DNA of 5,092 nt, from assembly GCA_946613735.1 (NCBI GenBank), contig CAMOFS010000135.1, positions 1-5,092 on the forward strand. The letters run 5' to 3'. The stretch is from an uncultured Lachnospiraceae bacterium. Its GTDB lineage: Bacteria > Bacillota_A > Clostridia > Lachnospirales > Lachnospiraceae. Position 1 is the stretch's first letter, and every line of letters begins with the position of its first letter. Of the stretch, positions 1 to 5,005 are shown piece by piece. Below the pieces are notes generated by a model. That model saw only the letters and a list, made by a program, of their open reading frames with translations, had not been told where the DNA came from and made no database searches. A program made the position numbers and the translations under genes.

Positions 1-161
1 AAATGATGCAGAAAGACCGTGAATGGGATATGGATAATGCGGCAGCAGTTAAGACATGGTATACCCCCACAACCACAGACTGGATCTGGGTGGGGGCGGG
101 AGCAGCCATCCTTCTTTTATCCACAGGATTTGCAATTTTATTTAAAAGGAGAAGAAGGTGA
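1..161 (+). CDS. 3' end of an unidentified gene; C-terminal membrane anchor (partial)
   Basis: This reading frame is open from the left edge (codons start at position 3) to a TGA at 159-161, giving 52 visible residues. The visible part is a polar stretch, then a hydrophobic run of about 20 residues (WVGAGAAILLLSTGFAILF), then a basic end, KRRRR. That layout is typical of a C-terminal membrane anchor of a surface or secreted protein, with the basic tail staying in the cytoplasm. No LPXTG-type sortase motif is visible ahead of the helix, only a Thr/Pro-rich stretch (TPTTTDW). The two ATG codons at 3 and 6 could be internal, and no ribosome site can be judged because the window begins here. I therefore call it a truncated larger gene; a free-standing 51-52 residue membrane peptide is possible. 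The family is not recognisable. Confidence 0.55.
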   Translation, partial: MMQKDREWDMDNAAAVKTWYTPTTTDWIWVGAGAAILLLSTGFAILFKRRRR

Positions 162-197
162 GGGCAATTTTTGGCTACTTTTAACAAAAGATTTGTC

Positions 198-225
198 TTG
201 ACTTAATTGTTGCAACAGGTATAAT
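198..225 (+). promoter_or_regulatory. Sigma-A type promoter of the wall hydrolase gene
   Basis: TTGACT at 198-203 and a perfect TATAAT at 220-225 are separated by 16 bp, so transcription should start near 231-233 and leave a leader of about 75 nt. The spacer contains a perfect 10-bp palindrome, TGTTGCAACA (208-217). Two copies of GTAACAAAT lie just downstream (232-240 and 243-251). These are possible operator sequences. Confidence 0.8.
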
Positions 226-256
226 GTTTTTGTAACAAATTCGTAACAAATGTAAA

Positions 257-299
257 AAAGGAGTAACGATTTAGCCAAAACGGCTTTGGAAAATCGTTA
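257..299 (+). promoter_or_regulatory. Split ribosome site: Shine-Dalgarno plus leader hairpin
   Basis: The only good Shine-Dalgarno upstream of the ATG at 308 is AAAGGAG at 257-263, which is 44 nt away and too far to work linearly. A hairpin fills the gap. TAACGATTT (264-272) pairs perfectly with AAATCGTTA (291-299). Inside it AGCC (273-276) pairs with GGCT (282-285) around the loop AAAAC, with a five-base bulge at 286-290. Folding removes 36 nt and leaves 8 nt between Shine-Dalgarno and ATG, which is normal spacing. No in-frame alternative start lies closer to the Shine-Dalgarno, because a TAG at 272-274 closes the frame. The pairing is read from the sequence; the function is inferred. Confidence 0.65.
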
Positions 300-307
300 A
301 AAGTAGT

Positions 308-1327
308 ATGAACGCTAACAGAGCACTTAAAAAGAGACTTGTCTCAAGCACAGCGGTAGCACTTTCGGTAGTTGCAATGGCATCCGCCGCATATGCTAAT
401 ACGCCTGTGGCAGAGGAGTCCACTTTTGAGCCCACCGGTTATGCAACGGCAGGCATCGTATCCGAGCTTTCGGACATACAGTATGATGCCAGGGAGCAGG
501 CAGAGCTTACTGTTGACGAGGCAGCCATCTCCGTGGTAGCAGCATCCCTGGAGAAATCCTTAGAAAAGAAGAGCAAATGGGCAGACCGCCTTATGGCCGA
601 TGTTGATGACTTTGTATATGTCAGAAAGTCAGCAGATGCTGATGGTGAGATAGTCGCCAAGCTGAGAAAGGGTGATGTGGCCAAGGCTGTATCTGAAAAG
701 GGTGAGTGGACCAGGATCAAGTCCGGCGATGTTAAGGGCTATGTTAAGTCAGAGTATTGTGTGACCGGAGACGAGGCAAAGGCTTTATATAAGTCGCTCG
801 ATCTCGATGAGATGACCACTGCACTTTCCGTAGAGGAGGAGCAGGCACTCAATCAGATATATCTTTTAGCTAAGGCAGAAAAGGCAGCCGAGGCAGCAGC
901 TCAGGCCGAGGCAGCGGCAGCGGCACAGCCTGCAGAGGCAAAGGTACAGCAGGCAGCCCCCGAAGTTACACAGAACGAGGCAGTTGAGGCCACTGTGGAT
1001 GATGTTACACTCCTTGCCAATCTTATTTACTGTGAGGCAGGCGGAGAGCCCTACGAGGGCCAGGTTGCTGTAGGTGCAGTTGTGGTCAACAGGTTGAACG
1101 CAGGCTATGCATCATCTATTTCAGGGGTTATCTATCAGCCTTACCAGTTTGGCCCCGCAAGCTCCGGCAGACTTGCCAGCGCTATTGCTTCAGGCAGTGC
1201 TACAGCTTCATGCATTCAGGCGGCTCAGGAGGCTCTTTCCGGGGTATCTCCCATAGGCAACTGCAAAAACTTCCACAGGAACAGGGGAGATGCAGGCATA
1301 GTCATCGGTAACCATGTATTTTTCTAA
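308..1327 (+). CDS. Secreted cell-wall hydrolase: signal peptide, SH3 domain, SleB-type catalytic domain
   Basis: This 339-residue exported protein probably cleaves peptidoglycan. Residues 1-30 form a signal peptide: basic MNANRALKKR, a hydrophobic core, and a signal-peptidase I site after SAAYA. Residues about 98-152 (FVYVRKSADADG...KGEWTRIKSGDVKGYV) look like a bacterial SH3 domain, the usual wall-binding module. Residues about 176-225 are an Ala/Glu/Lys/Gln-rich helical linker. Residues about 234-339 match the SleB-type hydrolase family (Hydrolase_2): LLANLIYCEAGGEPYEGQVA and AVVVNR, ending in IGNHVFF. Glu243 in YCEAGGEP is the likely catalytic acid by family analogy. SleB itself is a spore cortex-lytic enzyme, but this domain with SH3 also occurs in vegetative wall enzymes, so a germination role is not implied. 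The ATG at 308 is the only plausible start, as the signal peptide begins directly there. Translation probably depends on the leader hairpin. The gene has its own promoter and a terminator at 1365-1395. The family call is strong; the exact bond cleaved is unknown. Confidence 0.88.
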   Translation: MNANRALKKRLVSSTAVALSVVAMASAAYANTPVAEESTFEPTGYATAGIVSELSDIQYDAREQAELTVDEAAISVVAASLEKSLEKKSKWADRLMADVDDFVYVRKSADADGEIVAKLRKGDVAKAVSEKGEWTRIKSGDVKGYVKSEYCVTGDEAKALYKSLDLDEMTTALSVEEEQALNQIYLLAKAEKAAEAAAQAEAAAAAQPAEAKVQQAAPEVTQNEAVEATVDDVTLLANLIYCEAGGEPYEGQVAVGAVVVNRLNAGYASSISGVIYQPYQFGPASSGRLASAIASGSATASCIQAAQEALSGVSPIGNCKNFHRNRGDAGIVIGNHVFF

Positions 1328-1333
1328 AATAGT

Positions 1334-1363
1334 CTGTCAATTATACATAAAACATGTTATAAT
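1334..1363 (+). promoter_or_regulatory. Extended -10 promoter of the flagellin-like gene
   Basis: A perfect TATAAT at 1358-1363 is preceded by TGT (1355-1357), an extended -10 element. The best -35 is CTGTCA (1334-1339), a four-of-six match with an 18-bp spacer. The predicted start near 1370 falls inside the 5' arm of the preceding terminator. I looked for a sigma-28 (SigD) motif of the TAAA...GCCGATAT type, usual for flagellins, and saw none, so the housekeeping sigma factor is the better guess. Confidence 0.6.
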
Positions 1364-1364
1364 T

Positions 1365-1395
1365 AGAACACTTAAGAGATTTAAGTGTTCTTTTT
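1365..1395 (+). terminator. Rho-independent terminator of the wall hydrolase gene
   Basis: GAACACTTAA (1366-1375) pairs perfectly with TTAAGTGTTC (1381-1390) around the five-base loop GAGAT, followed by TTTTT (1391-1395). The stem is AT-rich, so termination may be incomplete. The 5' arm overlaps the expected start of transcription from the promoter at 1334-1363. Confidence 0.75.
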
Positions 1396-1430
1396 ATTTG
1401 ATTTTTGGTGTGTGTTAAGGAGGTAGCATT

Positions 1431-2204
1431 ATGAGCGATATGTCAATCAGGGGAGGCAGTTCCCGTATATACGGACAGATAGCCAGCGGCAGTGCATTAC
1501 CCACCGCGGCGTCGGGACCTGCAGAGATGGCGATTGCAAAGAGAGAGGAAGCTCAGGCTACAGGACTTACGGTGGGTGCTGACAACATGAAGTCCGGCAT
1601 AGAACTGTCCAACGTAGCGGACGGCGGACTTGCTAACATCACGGATCATCTCCAGCGCATGAGGGAGCTGGCGATTCAGGCCGGCAATGATACTCTCTCG
1701 GATAGTGACAGATCCCACATACAGGACGAGATAGATCAGCTCAAGCAGGGTATCTCTGATATTGCCACACAGACTACTTATAATACCAAGAACCTTTTGG
1801 ACGGTACCAATTCCAACATCAGGATCGCTACGGACAGCAATCCCAACAGTGTCACGGTGGATACCGGAGATGCTACTTTGGAGAAGCTGGGTATCAAGGA
1901 TTTTGATGTGACCAGCGGTAATTTCAATCTTGAAGATCTGGACAAGGCCATCCAGTCCATAGATGACACCCGCAGCAGCATAGGAGCCAAGACCAATGCT
2001 CTTGAGCATGGTATTAATTACAACTACAATGCAGCCGAGAATACTACCGCTGCACAGAGCAGGCTTGAGGATCTCGATATCCCCAAGGCAGTTACACAGC
2101 TCAAGAAAAAAGAGACCCTGGATACCTACCAGGTTATGATGCAGAAGATGAGGCAGGACAACGAGCGAGCCCAGTCCGCGCAGTTGTTTGGCAATATGGG
2201 GTAG
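1431..2204 (+). CDS. Divergent flagellin-family protein
   Basis: This 257-residue protein belongs to the flagellin family, the subunit that builds the flagellar filament. The N-terminal D1 signature is clear at about residues 70-125: LQRMRELAIQAGNDTLSDSD, then HIQDEIDQLKQGI and YNTKNLLDG. The C-terminal D1 signature lies at about 167-215: LEDLDKAIQSIDDTRSSIG, then NALEHGINYN, then AENTTAAQSRLEDLD. The variable middle is short (about 126-165). Both ends are abnormal. The usual opening (INxNxSAL...LSSGxRINxAxDDAAG) is replaced by MSIRGGSSRIYGQIASGSAL and appears roughly 20 residues short. The usual ending (QANQ...LQLL) is replaced by MMQKMRQDNERAQSAQLFGNMG. Those ends form the D0 core of a normal filament and carry the export signal. 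It could be a minor filament subunit or a specialised paralogue. The start at 1431 is set by AAGGAGGT (1417-1424), 6 nt upstream; the Met at residue 4 is too far from it. The gene stands alone between two terminators. Confidence 0.85.
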   Translation: MSDMSIRGGSSRIYGQIASGSALPTAASGPAEMAIAKREEAQATGLTVGADNMKSGIELSNVADGGLANITDHLQRMRELAIQAGNDTLSDSDRSHIQDEIDQLKQGISDIATQTTYNTKNLLDGTNSNIRIATDSNPNSVTVDTGDATLEKLGIKDFDVTSGNFNLEDLDKAIQSIDDTRSSIGAKTNALEHGINYNYNAAENTTAAQSRLEDLDIPKAVTQLKKKETLDTYQVMMQKMRQDNERAQSAQLFGNMG

Positions 2205-2218
2205 TTTTGTTCATACAT

Positions 2219-2253
2219 AATGCCCTTCCGTGAGGTCGGAAGGGCATTTTTTT
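2219..2253 (+). terminator. Strong rho-independent terminator after the flagellin-like gene
   Basis: AATGCCCTTCCG (2219-2230) pairs with CGGAAGGGCATT (2237-2248), a perfect 12-bp GC-rich stem with the six-base loop TGAGGT. A run of seven T follows (2247-2253, overlapping the stem end). It lies 15 nt beyond the stop codon and isolates the flagellin-like gene from the next operon. Confidence 0.95.
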
Positions 2254-2254
2254 A

Positions 2255-2283
2255 GTGATTTGTTTTGACAAATAGAGTATAAT
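2255..2283 (+). promoter_or_regulatory. Promoter region of the glucokinase / CoA-transferase operon
   Basis: Two perfect boxes are present, TTGACA (2265-2270) and TATAAT (2278-2283), but only 7 bp separate them, so they cannot serve as one normal promoter. TATAAT could instead use the weak -35 GTGATT (2255-2260, 17-bp spacer). TTGACA could instead use TATCGT (2289-2294, 18-bp spacer). A promoter here is very likely because the region lies between a strong terminator and the start of an operon; which pairing is used is uncertain. Confidence 0.6.
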
Positions 2284-2317
2284 GATTCTATCGTTGTGAA
2301 TTATTCAGGAGGTTGCT

Positions 2318-3256
2318 ATGAAAAAATACGGTTTTGGTGTGGACGTAGGGGGGACTACCTGCAAGCTGGGACTTTTTCAGACAGACGGTACCCTGTTGGA
2401 AAAATGGGAGATACCTACTGATACATCCGATAACGGTGCCAATATCCTTAAGGACATCGTAGCCGCCGTGCACGGCAAGATGGTGGCAAAGGATATCACA
2501 AAGGAAGAGGTTGAGGGTATCGGTATCGGTGTACCCGGAGCTGTCACCGAGGACGGCGTGGTGAACAGGTGCGTTAACGTTGGCTGGGGCGTAGTGCCCA
2601 TCGTAAAGGAGATGGAGGAGCTCTCAGGACTCCGGGTCAGGGCAGCAAACGACGCCAACATAGCAGCTCTTGGCGAATATTGGATGGGAGCCGGCAAGGA
2701 TTATTCGAGTATCCTTATGGTCACCCTGGGAACCGGTATCGGCGGAGGCATTGTTATCGGTAACAAGATACTTACCGGCTTCAACGGATCTGCTGCAGAG
2801 ATCGGACATATCAATGTCAACGAGGATGAGCTTTTGGCCTGCAACTGCGGCAACCACGGATGTATCGAGCAGTATGCTTCAGCCACCGGCATAGTCATGA
2901 TGGCTCACCGCAGGCTTGAGCGTACCGATAAAAAGACCAGGCTTTCCGAGATTGAGGACTTCACGGCCAAGGATGTTTTTGATCTGGCTAAGGACGGAGA
3001 TGAGGTTGCACTGGAGGTTGTCCGCGAAGTCTGTTATATGCTCGGTAAGATGATCGCCACGGTATGTAATGTTATCAATCCGGAAGCGGTTCTTATAGGA
3101 GGAGGAGTTTCAAAAGCCGGAGACATCATCATTGAAGAGCTTATGACCGGCTTTAAGGTTGGGGCTTTCCATGCCTGTGCCGGAACAAAGATAGAGCTCG
3201 CCACACTTGGCAATGACGCCGGTATCTATGGTGGAGTAAAGTTGGTTATGGAGTGA
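2318..3256 (+). CDS. glcK: ROK-family glucokinase
   Basis: This cytoplasmic enzyme of 312 residues, normal for the family, phosphorylates glucose with ATP to glucose-6-phosphate, the entry to glycolysis. The phosphate-binding motif DVGGTT is at 9-14. The GIGVPGAV stretch is at 69-76. The sugar-site sequence [12 protein letters not shown] is at 109-120, with Asp112 the expected catalytic base. The second ATP-binding motif GTGIGGGI is at 138-145 and EIGH at 161-164. The ROK zinc-binding signature [10 protein letters not shown] is at 175-184; Cys175, Cys177 and Cys182 with His164 are the expected zinc ligands. A glycine-rich GGGVS motif is at 261-265. There is no N-terminal DNA-binding domain, so this is a kinase and not a ROK repressor. 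Glucose is the best guess of substrate; fructose or another hexose cannot be excluded. AGGAGGT (2307-2313) sets the ATG. The next gene starts 47 bp downstream with no terminator between, so the two are probably cotranscribed. Confidence 0.93.
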   Translation: MKKYGFGVDVGGTTCKLGLFQTDGTLLEKWEIPTDTSDNGANILKDIVAAVHGKMVAKDITKEEVEGIGIGVPGAVTEDGVVNRCVNVGWGVVPIVKEMEELSGLRVRAANDANIAALGEYWMGAGKDYSSILMVTLGTGIGGGIVIGNKILTGFNGSAAEIGHINVNEDELLACNCGNHGCIEQYASATGIVMMAHRRLERTDKKTRLSEIEDFTAKDVFDLAKDGDEVALEVVREVCYMLGKMIATVCNVINPEAVLIGGGVSKAGDIIIEELMTGFKVGAFHACAGTKIELATLGNDAGIYGGVKLVME

Positions 3257-3261
3257 TCGTG

Positions 3262-3288
3262 TGTCATTCTGAGGGTCGCGAAGAATCC
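3262..3288. repeat. Copy of a dispersed 'CHSE'-type intergenic repeat
   Basis: This 27-bp stretch, reading TGTCATTCTGAG then GGTCGCGAAGAATCC, closely resembles the dispersed TGTCATTCTGAGCGAAGCGAAGAATC-like element known from intergenic regions of many bacteria. Translated by mistake, that element yields CHSERSEES-like peptides; here the frame would give CHSEGREES. Short inverted ends, ATTCT (3266-3270) and AGAAT (3282-3286), are kept. It sits between the glucokinase stop and the Shine-Dalgarno of the next gene. The match is from memory of the element. Confidence 0.6.
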
Positions 3289-3303
3289 TATAAGGAGGTA
3301 AAC

Positions 3304-4647
3304 ATGAGTTACGCTGAAGAATATAGCAAAAAGCTGGTTTCTGCCGATGAGGCGGTCAAGGTAGTCAAATCAGGAGACTGGGTAGATTTCGGATGGTGTG
3401 TCACCACCCCGGAGGCCCTGGATGATGCTCTGGCCAAGCGCGGCGATGAGCTTTTCGATGTTAATTTCAGGGGAGGTATTCTGACTAAGCCCCTTAAGAT
3501 GTTTGAGAGAGAAGATGCGGGTGAGCATTTTACCTGGAACTCCTGGCATATGAGCGGACTGGAGAGGAAGCTCTGCGGACAGGGACTGGCATTTTATGCT
3601 CCCGTCAGATATTCCGAGCTTCCCGGATACTACCGTCAGCAGATCAAGCATGTTGACGTAGCCATGTTCCAGGTGGCTCCCATGGACAAGCACGGCTTTT
3701 TCAATTTTGGCCCCTCAGCGTCACATCTCGCAGCGGTATGTGAGTGTGCAGATCATATCATAGTTGAGGTAAACGAGAACATGCCCAGATGCCTTGGCGG
3801 GTTTGAAGAGGGCATACATATTTCAAAAGTTGATGCAATAGTAGAGGGCGGCAATCCCGCTCTGGGGGAGATCCCTGCCGGTGGCGAACCTACAGAGGTG
3901 GATAAAAAGGTGGCAGAGCAGATAGTGGCTCAGATCCCCAACGGAGCATGCCTGCAGCTGGGTATCGGCGGTATGCCCAATGCCGTGGGTATGATGATAG
4001 CCCAGTCTGATCTTAAGGATCTGGGAGTGCACACGGAGATGTATGTGGATGCATTTGTGGATATTTCAAAAGCCGGCAAGATCACGGGCGCCAAGAAGAA
4101 TATCGACAAGGGCAGGCAGACATACGCCTTCGGTGCCGGCACCAAAAAACTCTATGATTTCATTGATGACAATCCCGAGCTTATGAGTGCTCCGGTAAAT
4201 TATACCAACGATATTGCAAGGGTTTCTTCCATCGACAACTTTATATCCATCAACAACGCGGTAAGCATCGACCTCTATGGACAGATCAATGCGGAGAGCG
4301 CCGGTACAAAGCATATTTCCGGAGCCGGCGGACAGTTGGACTTTGTTATGGGGGCTCACCTTTCAAAGGGCGGCAAGAGCTTTGTATGCATCTCTTCCAC
4401 ATTCAATAAAAAAGATGGCACTTCTGAGAGCCGGATCACACCCATACTTGCTCCAGGATCCATCGTTACCGATACCCGTGCCAATGCCATGAACATCGTG
4501 ACAGAGTACGGTATGGTATGTATGAAGGGCCTTTCTACCTGGCAGCGGGCAGAGGCGCTTATCAGCATAGCTCATCCCGATTTCAGAGATGACCTTATCG
4601 CTGAGGCTGAAAAGATGGGCATCTGGAGAAAGAGCAACAAGAGATAA
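3304..4647 (+). CDS. but: Butyryl-CoA:acetate CoA-transferase
   Basis: This 447-residue cytoplasmic enzyme transfers CoA from butyryl-CoA to acetate, releasing butyrate and acetyl-CoA. It is the last step of butyrate formation in many gut Clostridia. The sequence is collinear with the Roseburia-type enzyme over its whole length: GDWVDFGWC near 24-32, [10 protein letters not shown] at 55-64, [11 protein letters not shown] at 75-85, [20 protein letters not shown] at 122-141, and [11 protein letters not shown] at 156-166. The CoA-site loop [13 protein letters not shown] is at 217-229. [11 protein letters not shown] at 241-251 carries Glu245, the expected glutamate that forms the CoA thioester. 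The glycine loop SGAGGQLDF is at 339-347. The end matches as well: [24 protein letters not shown] at about 409-432. It could act on 4-hydroxybutyryl-CoA or propionyl-CoA, as relatives do, but similarity favours butyryl-CoA. The start is the ATG at 3304, with AAGGAGGT at 3292-3299. An in-frame GTG at 3253 is rejected because it would translate the intergenic repeat and has no good ribosome site. It is the second gene of the operon. Confidence 0.93.
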   Translation: MSYAEEYSKKLVSADEAVKVVKSGDWVDFGWCVTTPEALDDALAKRGDELFDVNFRGGILTKPLKMFEREDAGEHFTWNSWHMSGLERKLCGQGLAFYAPVRYSELPGYYRQQIKHVDVAMFQVAPMDKHGFFNFGPSASHLAAVCECADHIIVEVNENMPRCLGGFEEGIHISKVDAIVEGGNPALGEIPAGGEPTEVDKKVAEQIVAQIPNGACLQLGIGGMPNAVGMMIAQSDLKDLGVHTEMYVDAFVDISKAGKITGAKKNIDKGRQTYAFGAGTKKLYDFIDDNPELMSAPVNYTNDIARVSSIDNFISINNAVSIDLYGQINAESAGTKHISGAGGQLDFVMGAHLSKGGKSFVCISSTFNKKDGTSESRITPILAPGSIVTDTRANAMNIVTEYGMVCMKGLSTWQRAEALISIAHPDFRDDLIAEAEKMGIWRKSNKR

Positions 4648-4652
4648 AGCTT

Positions 4653-4703
4653 CCGCTTCATGGGGCAGGGCGCTTTATTGTCCGGCCCCATGGATGCGGT
4701 TTT
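4653..4703 (+). terminator. Probable terminator after the CoA-transferase gene
   Basis: CATGGGGC (4659-4666) pairs perfectly with GCCCCATG (4685-4692). An outer stem, CCGC (4653-4656) with GCGG (4696-4699), closes it across a small internal loop, and TTTT (4700-4703) follows. The loop is long (18 nt) and the T run short, so this is weaker than the terminator at 2219-2253, but its place just after the stop codon fits. Confidence 0.6.
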
Positions 4704-4732
4704 CAAAAAAGTGCCGGATTAGAAAAAAGTAC

Positions 4733-4760
4733 TTGCATTTTATTTGGATTGTGATAAAAT
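4733..4760 (+). promoter_or_regulatory. Probable promoter of the tRNA-Pro pair
   Basis: TTGCAT (4733-4738) and TAAAAT (4755-4760, five of six) are 16 bp apart, 40 bp upstream of the first tRNA, leaving a 5' leader of about 33 nt for RNase P to remove. An 8-bp direct repeat, GGATTGTG (4746-4753 and 4761-4768), flanks the -10; it may be chance. Confidence 0.5.
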
Positions 4761-4799
4761 GGATTGTGCTTGTGACGGACAGGATGTTCGCGAGGGCGG

Positions 4800-4873
4800 C
4801 GGCGTGTGGCTCAGTTTGGTAGAGCGCTACGTTCGGGACGTAGAAGTCGCAGGTTCAAATCCTGTCACGCCGA
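4800..4873 (+). tRNA. tRNA-Pro(CGG)
   Basis: All four arms fold. The acceptor CGGCGTG (4800-4806) pairs with CACGCCG (4866-4872), followed by discriminator A4873. The D stem is GCTC/GAGC (4809-4812/4822-4825) with loop AGTTTGGTA. The anticodon stem is CTACG/CGTAG (4827-4831/4839-4843) with loop TTCGGGA. The T stem is GCAGG/CCTGT (4849-4853/4861-4865) with loop TTCAAAT. The anticodon is CGG at 4834-4836, reading the proline codon CCG. The C1-G72 pair, A73 and G37 are as expected for bacterial tRNA-Pro. The CCA end is not encoded and must be added enzymatically. Confidence 0.95.
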
Positions 4874-4887
4874 CTGGCAGAGAACTT
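4874..4887 (+). repeat. 14-bp direct repeat, copy 1
   Basis: CTGGCAGAGAACTT begins at the base right after the discriminator of tRNA-Pro(CGG). An identical copy lies at 4975-4988. The two bracket an 87-bp insert (4888-4974). Confidence 0.8.
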
Positions 4888-4893
4888 AACGAA

Positions 4894-4966
4894 AGCGAGC
4901 CGTAGGCGAGGCTTGAGTTTAGTCGTAGCCGTGTCGACGCACTTAGCGAGGCGTAGCCGAGCTTAG
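4894..4966. repeat. Pair of REP-like imperfect repeats in the tRNA spacer
   Basis: Two related stretches of about 22-24 bp occur at 4894-4917 and 4945-4966. Both read AGCGAG, then CGTAG with swapped flanking G/C, then CGAG and CTT. Copy 1 contains GCC-GTA-GGC and copy 2 GGC-GTA-GCC, so each can form a mini-hairpin with a GTA loop and the outer bases are swapped in a balanced way. Between them lie GTCGTAGCC and the near-palindrome GTGTCGACGCAC (4931-4942). GTCGT (4922-4926) can pair with ACGAC (4970-4974). This resembles dispersed structured intergenic repeats. Its family is not identified. Confidence 0.5.
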
Positions 4967-4974
4967 AAGACGAC

Positions 4975-4988
4975 CTGGCAGAGAACTT
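4975..4988 (+). repeat. 14-bp direct repeat, copy 2
   Basis: This is identical to 4874-4887 (CTGGCAGAGAACTT). It is followed by an AT-rich 17-bp stretch leading to tRNA-Pro(AGG). TATATT at 4989-4994 resembles a -10 box but has no good -35, so cotranscription with the first tRNA is more likely. Confidence 0.8.
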
Positions 4989-5005
4989 TATATTCAATTT
5001 CATAA

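Noticed and set aside
178..190. CTTTT-AAC-AAAAG hairpin after the partial first gene
   Set aside because: It is only five A-T-rich base pairs with no T run behind it, so it is too weak to call a terminator.
19..201. 60-residue frame on the + strand, starting with ATG at 19
   Set aside because: It overlaps, in another frame, the more convincing membrane-anchor end at 3-161, runs into the promoter -35 box, has Gly/Pro-rich low-information content and no ribosome site.
231..307. Possible metabolite riboswitch in the wall-hydrolase leader (for example the ydaO/c-di-AMP class often found before such genes)
   Set aside because: The leader is only about 75 nt with one simple hairpin. It lacks the length and conserved core expected of that class.
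1370..1430. Possible CsrA/FliW-type control of the flagellin-like leader
   Set aside because: The Shine-Dalgarno contains an AGGA core, but there is no second site and no hairpin presenting GGA in a loop, as seen in known flagellin leaders.
1497..2009. 170-residue antisense frame within the flagellin-like gene
   Set aside because: It is long for a shadow frame, but it lies wholly opposite a well-recognised flagellin-family gene, has no Shine-Dalgarno I can see, and its sequence matches no family I know.
3253..3303. Upstream GTG start for the CoA-transferase, overlapping the glucokinase stop (GTGA)
   Set aside because: The added residues are a translation of the dispersed intergenic repeat (CHSEGREES). 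The ATG at 3304 has a strong Shine-Dalgarno and matches the family's N-terminus.
4589..4822. 77-residue + strand frame overlapping the end of the CoA-transferase gene
   Set aside because: It crosses the terminator and the tRNA promoter and ends inside the tRNA. It has no ribosome site and no recognisable features.
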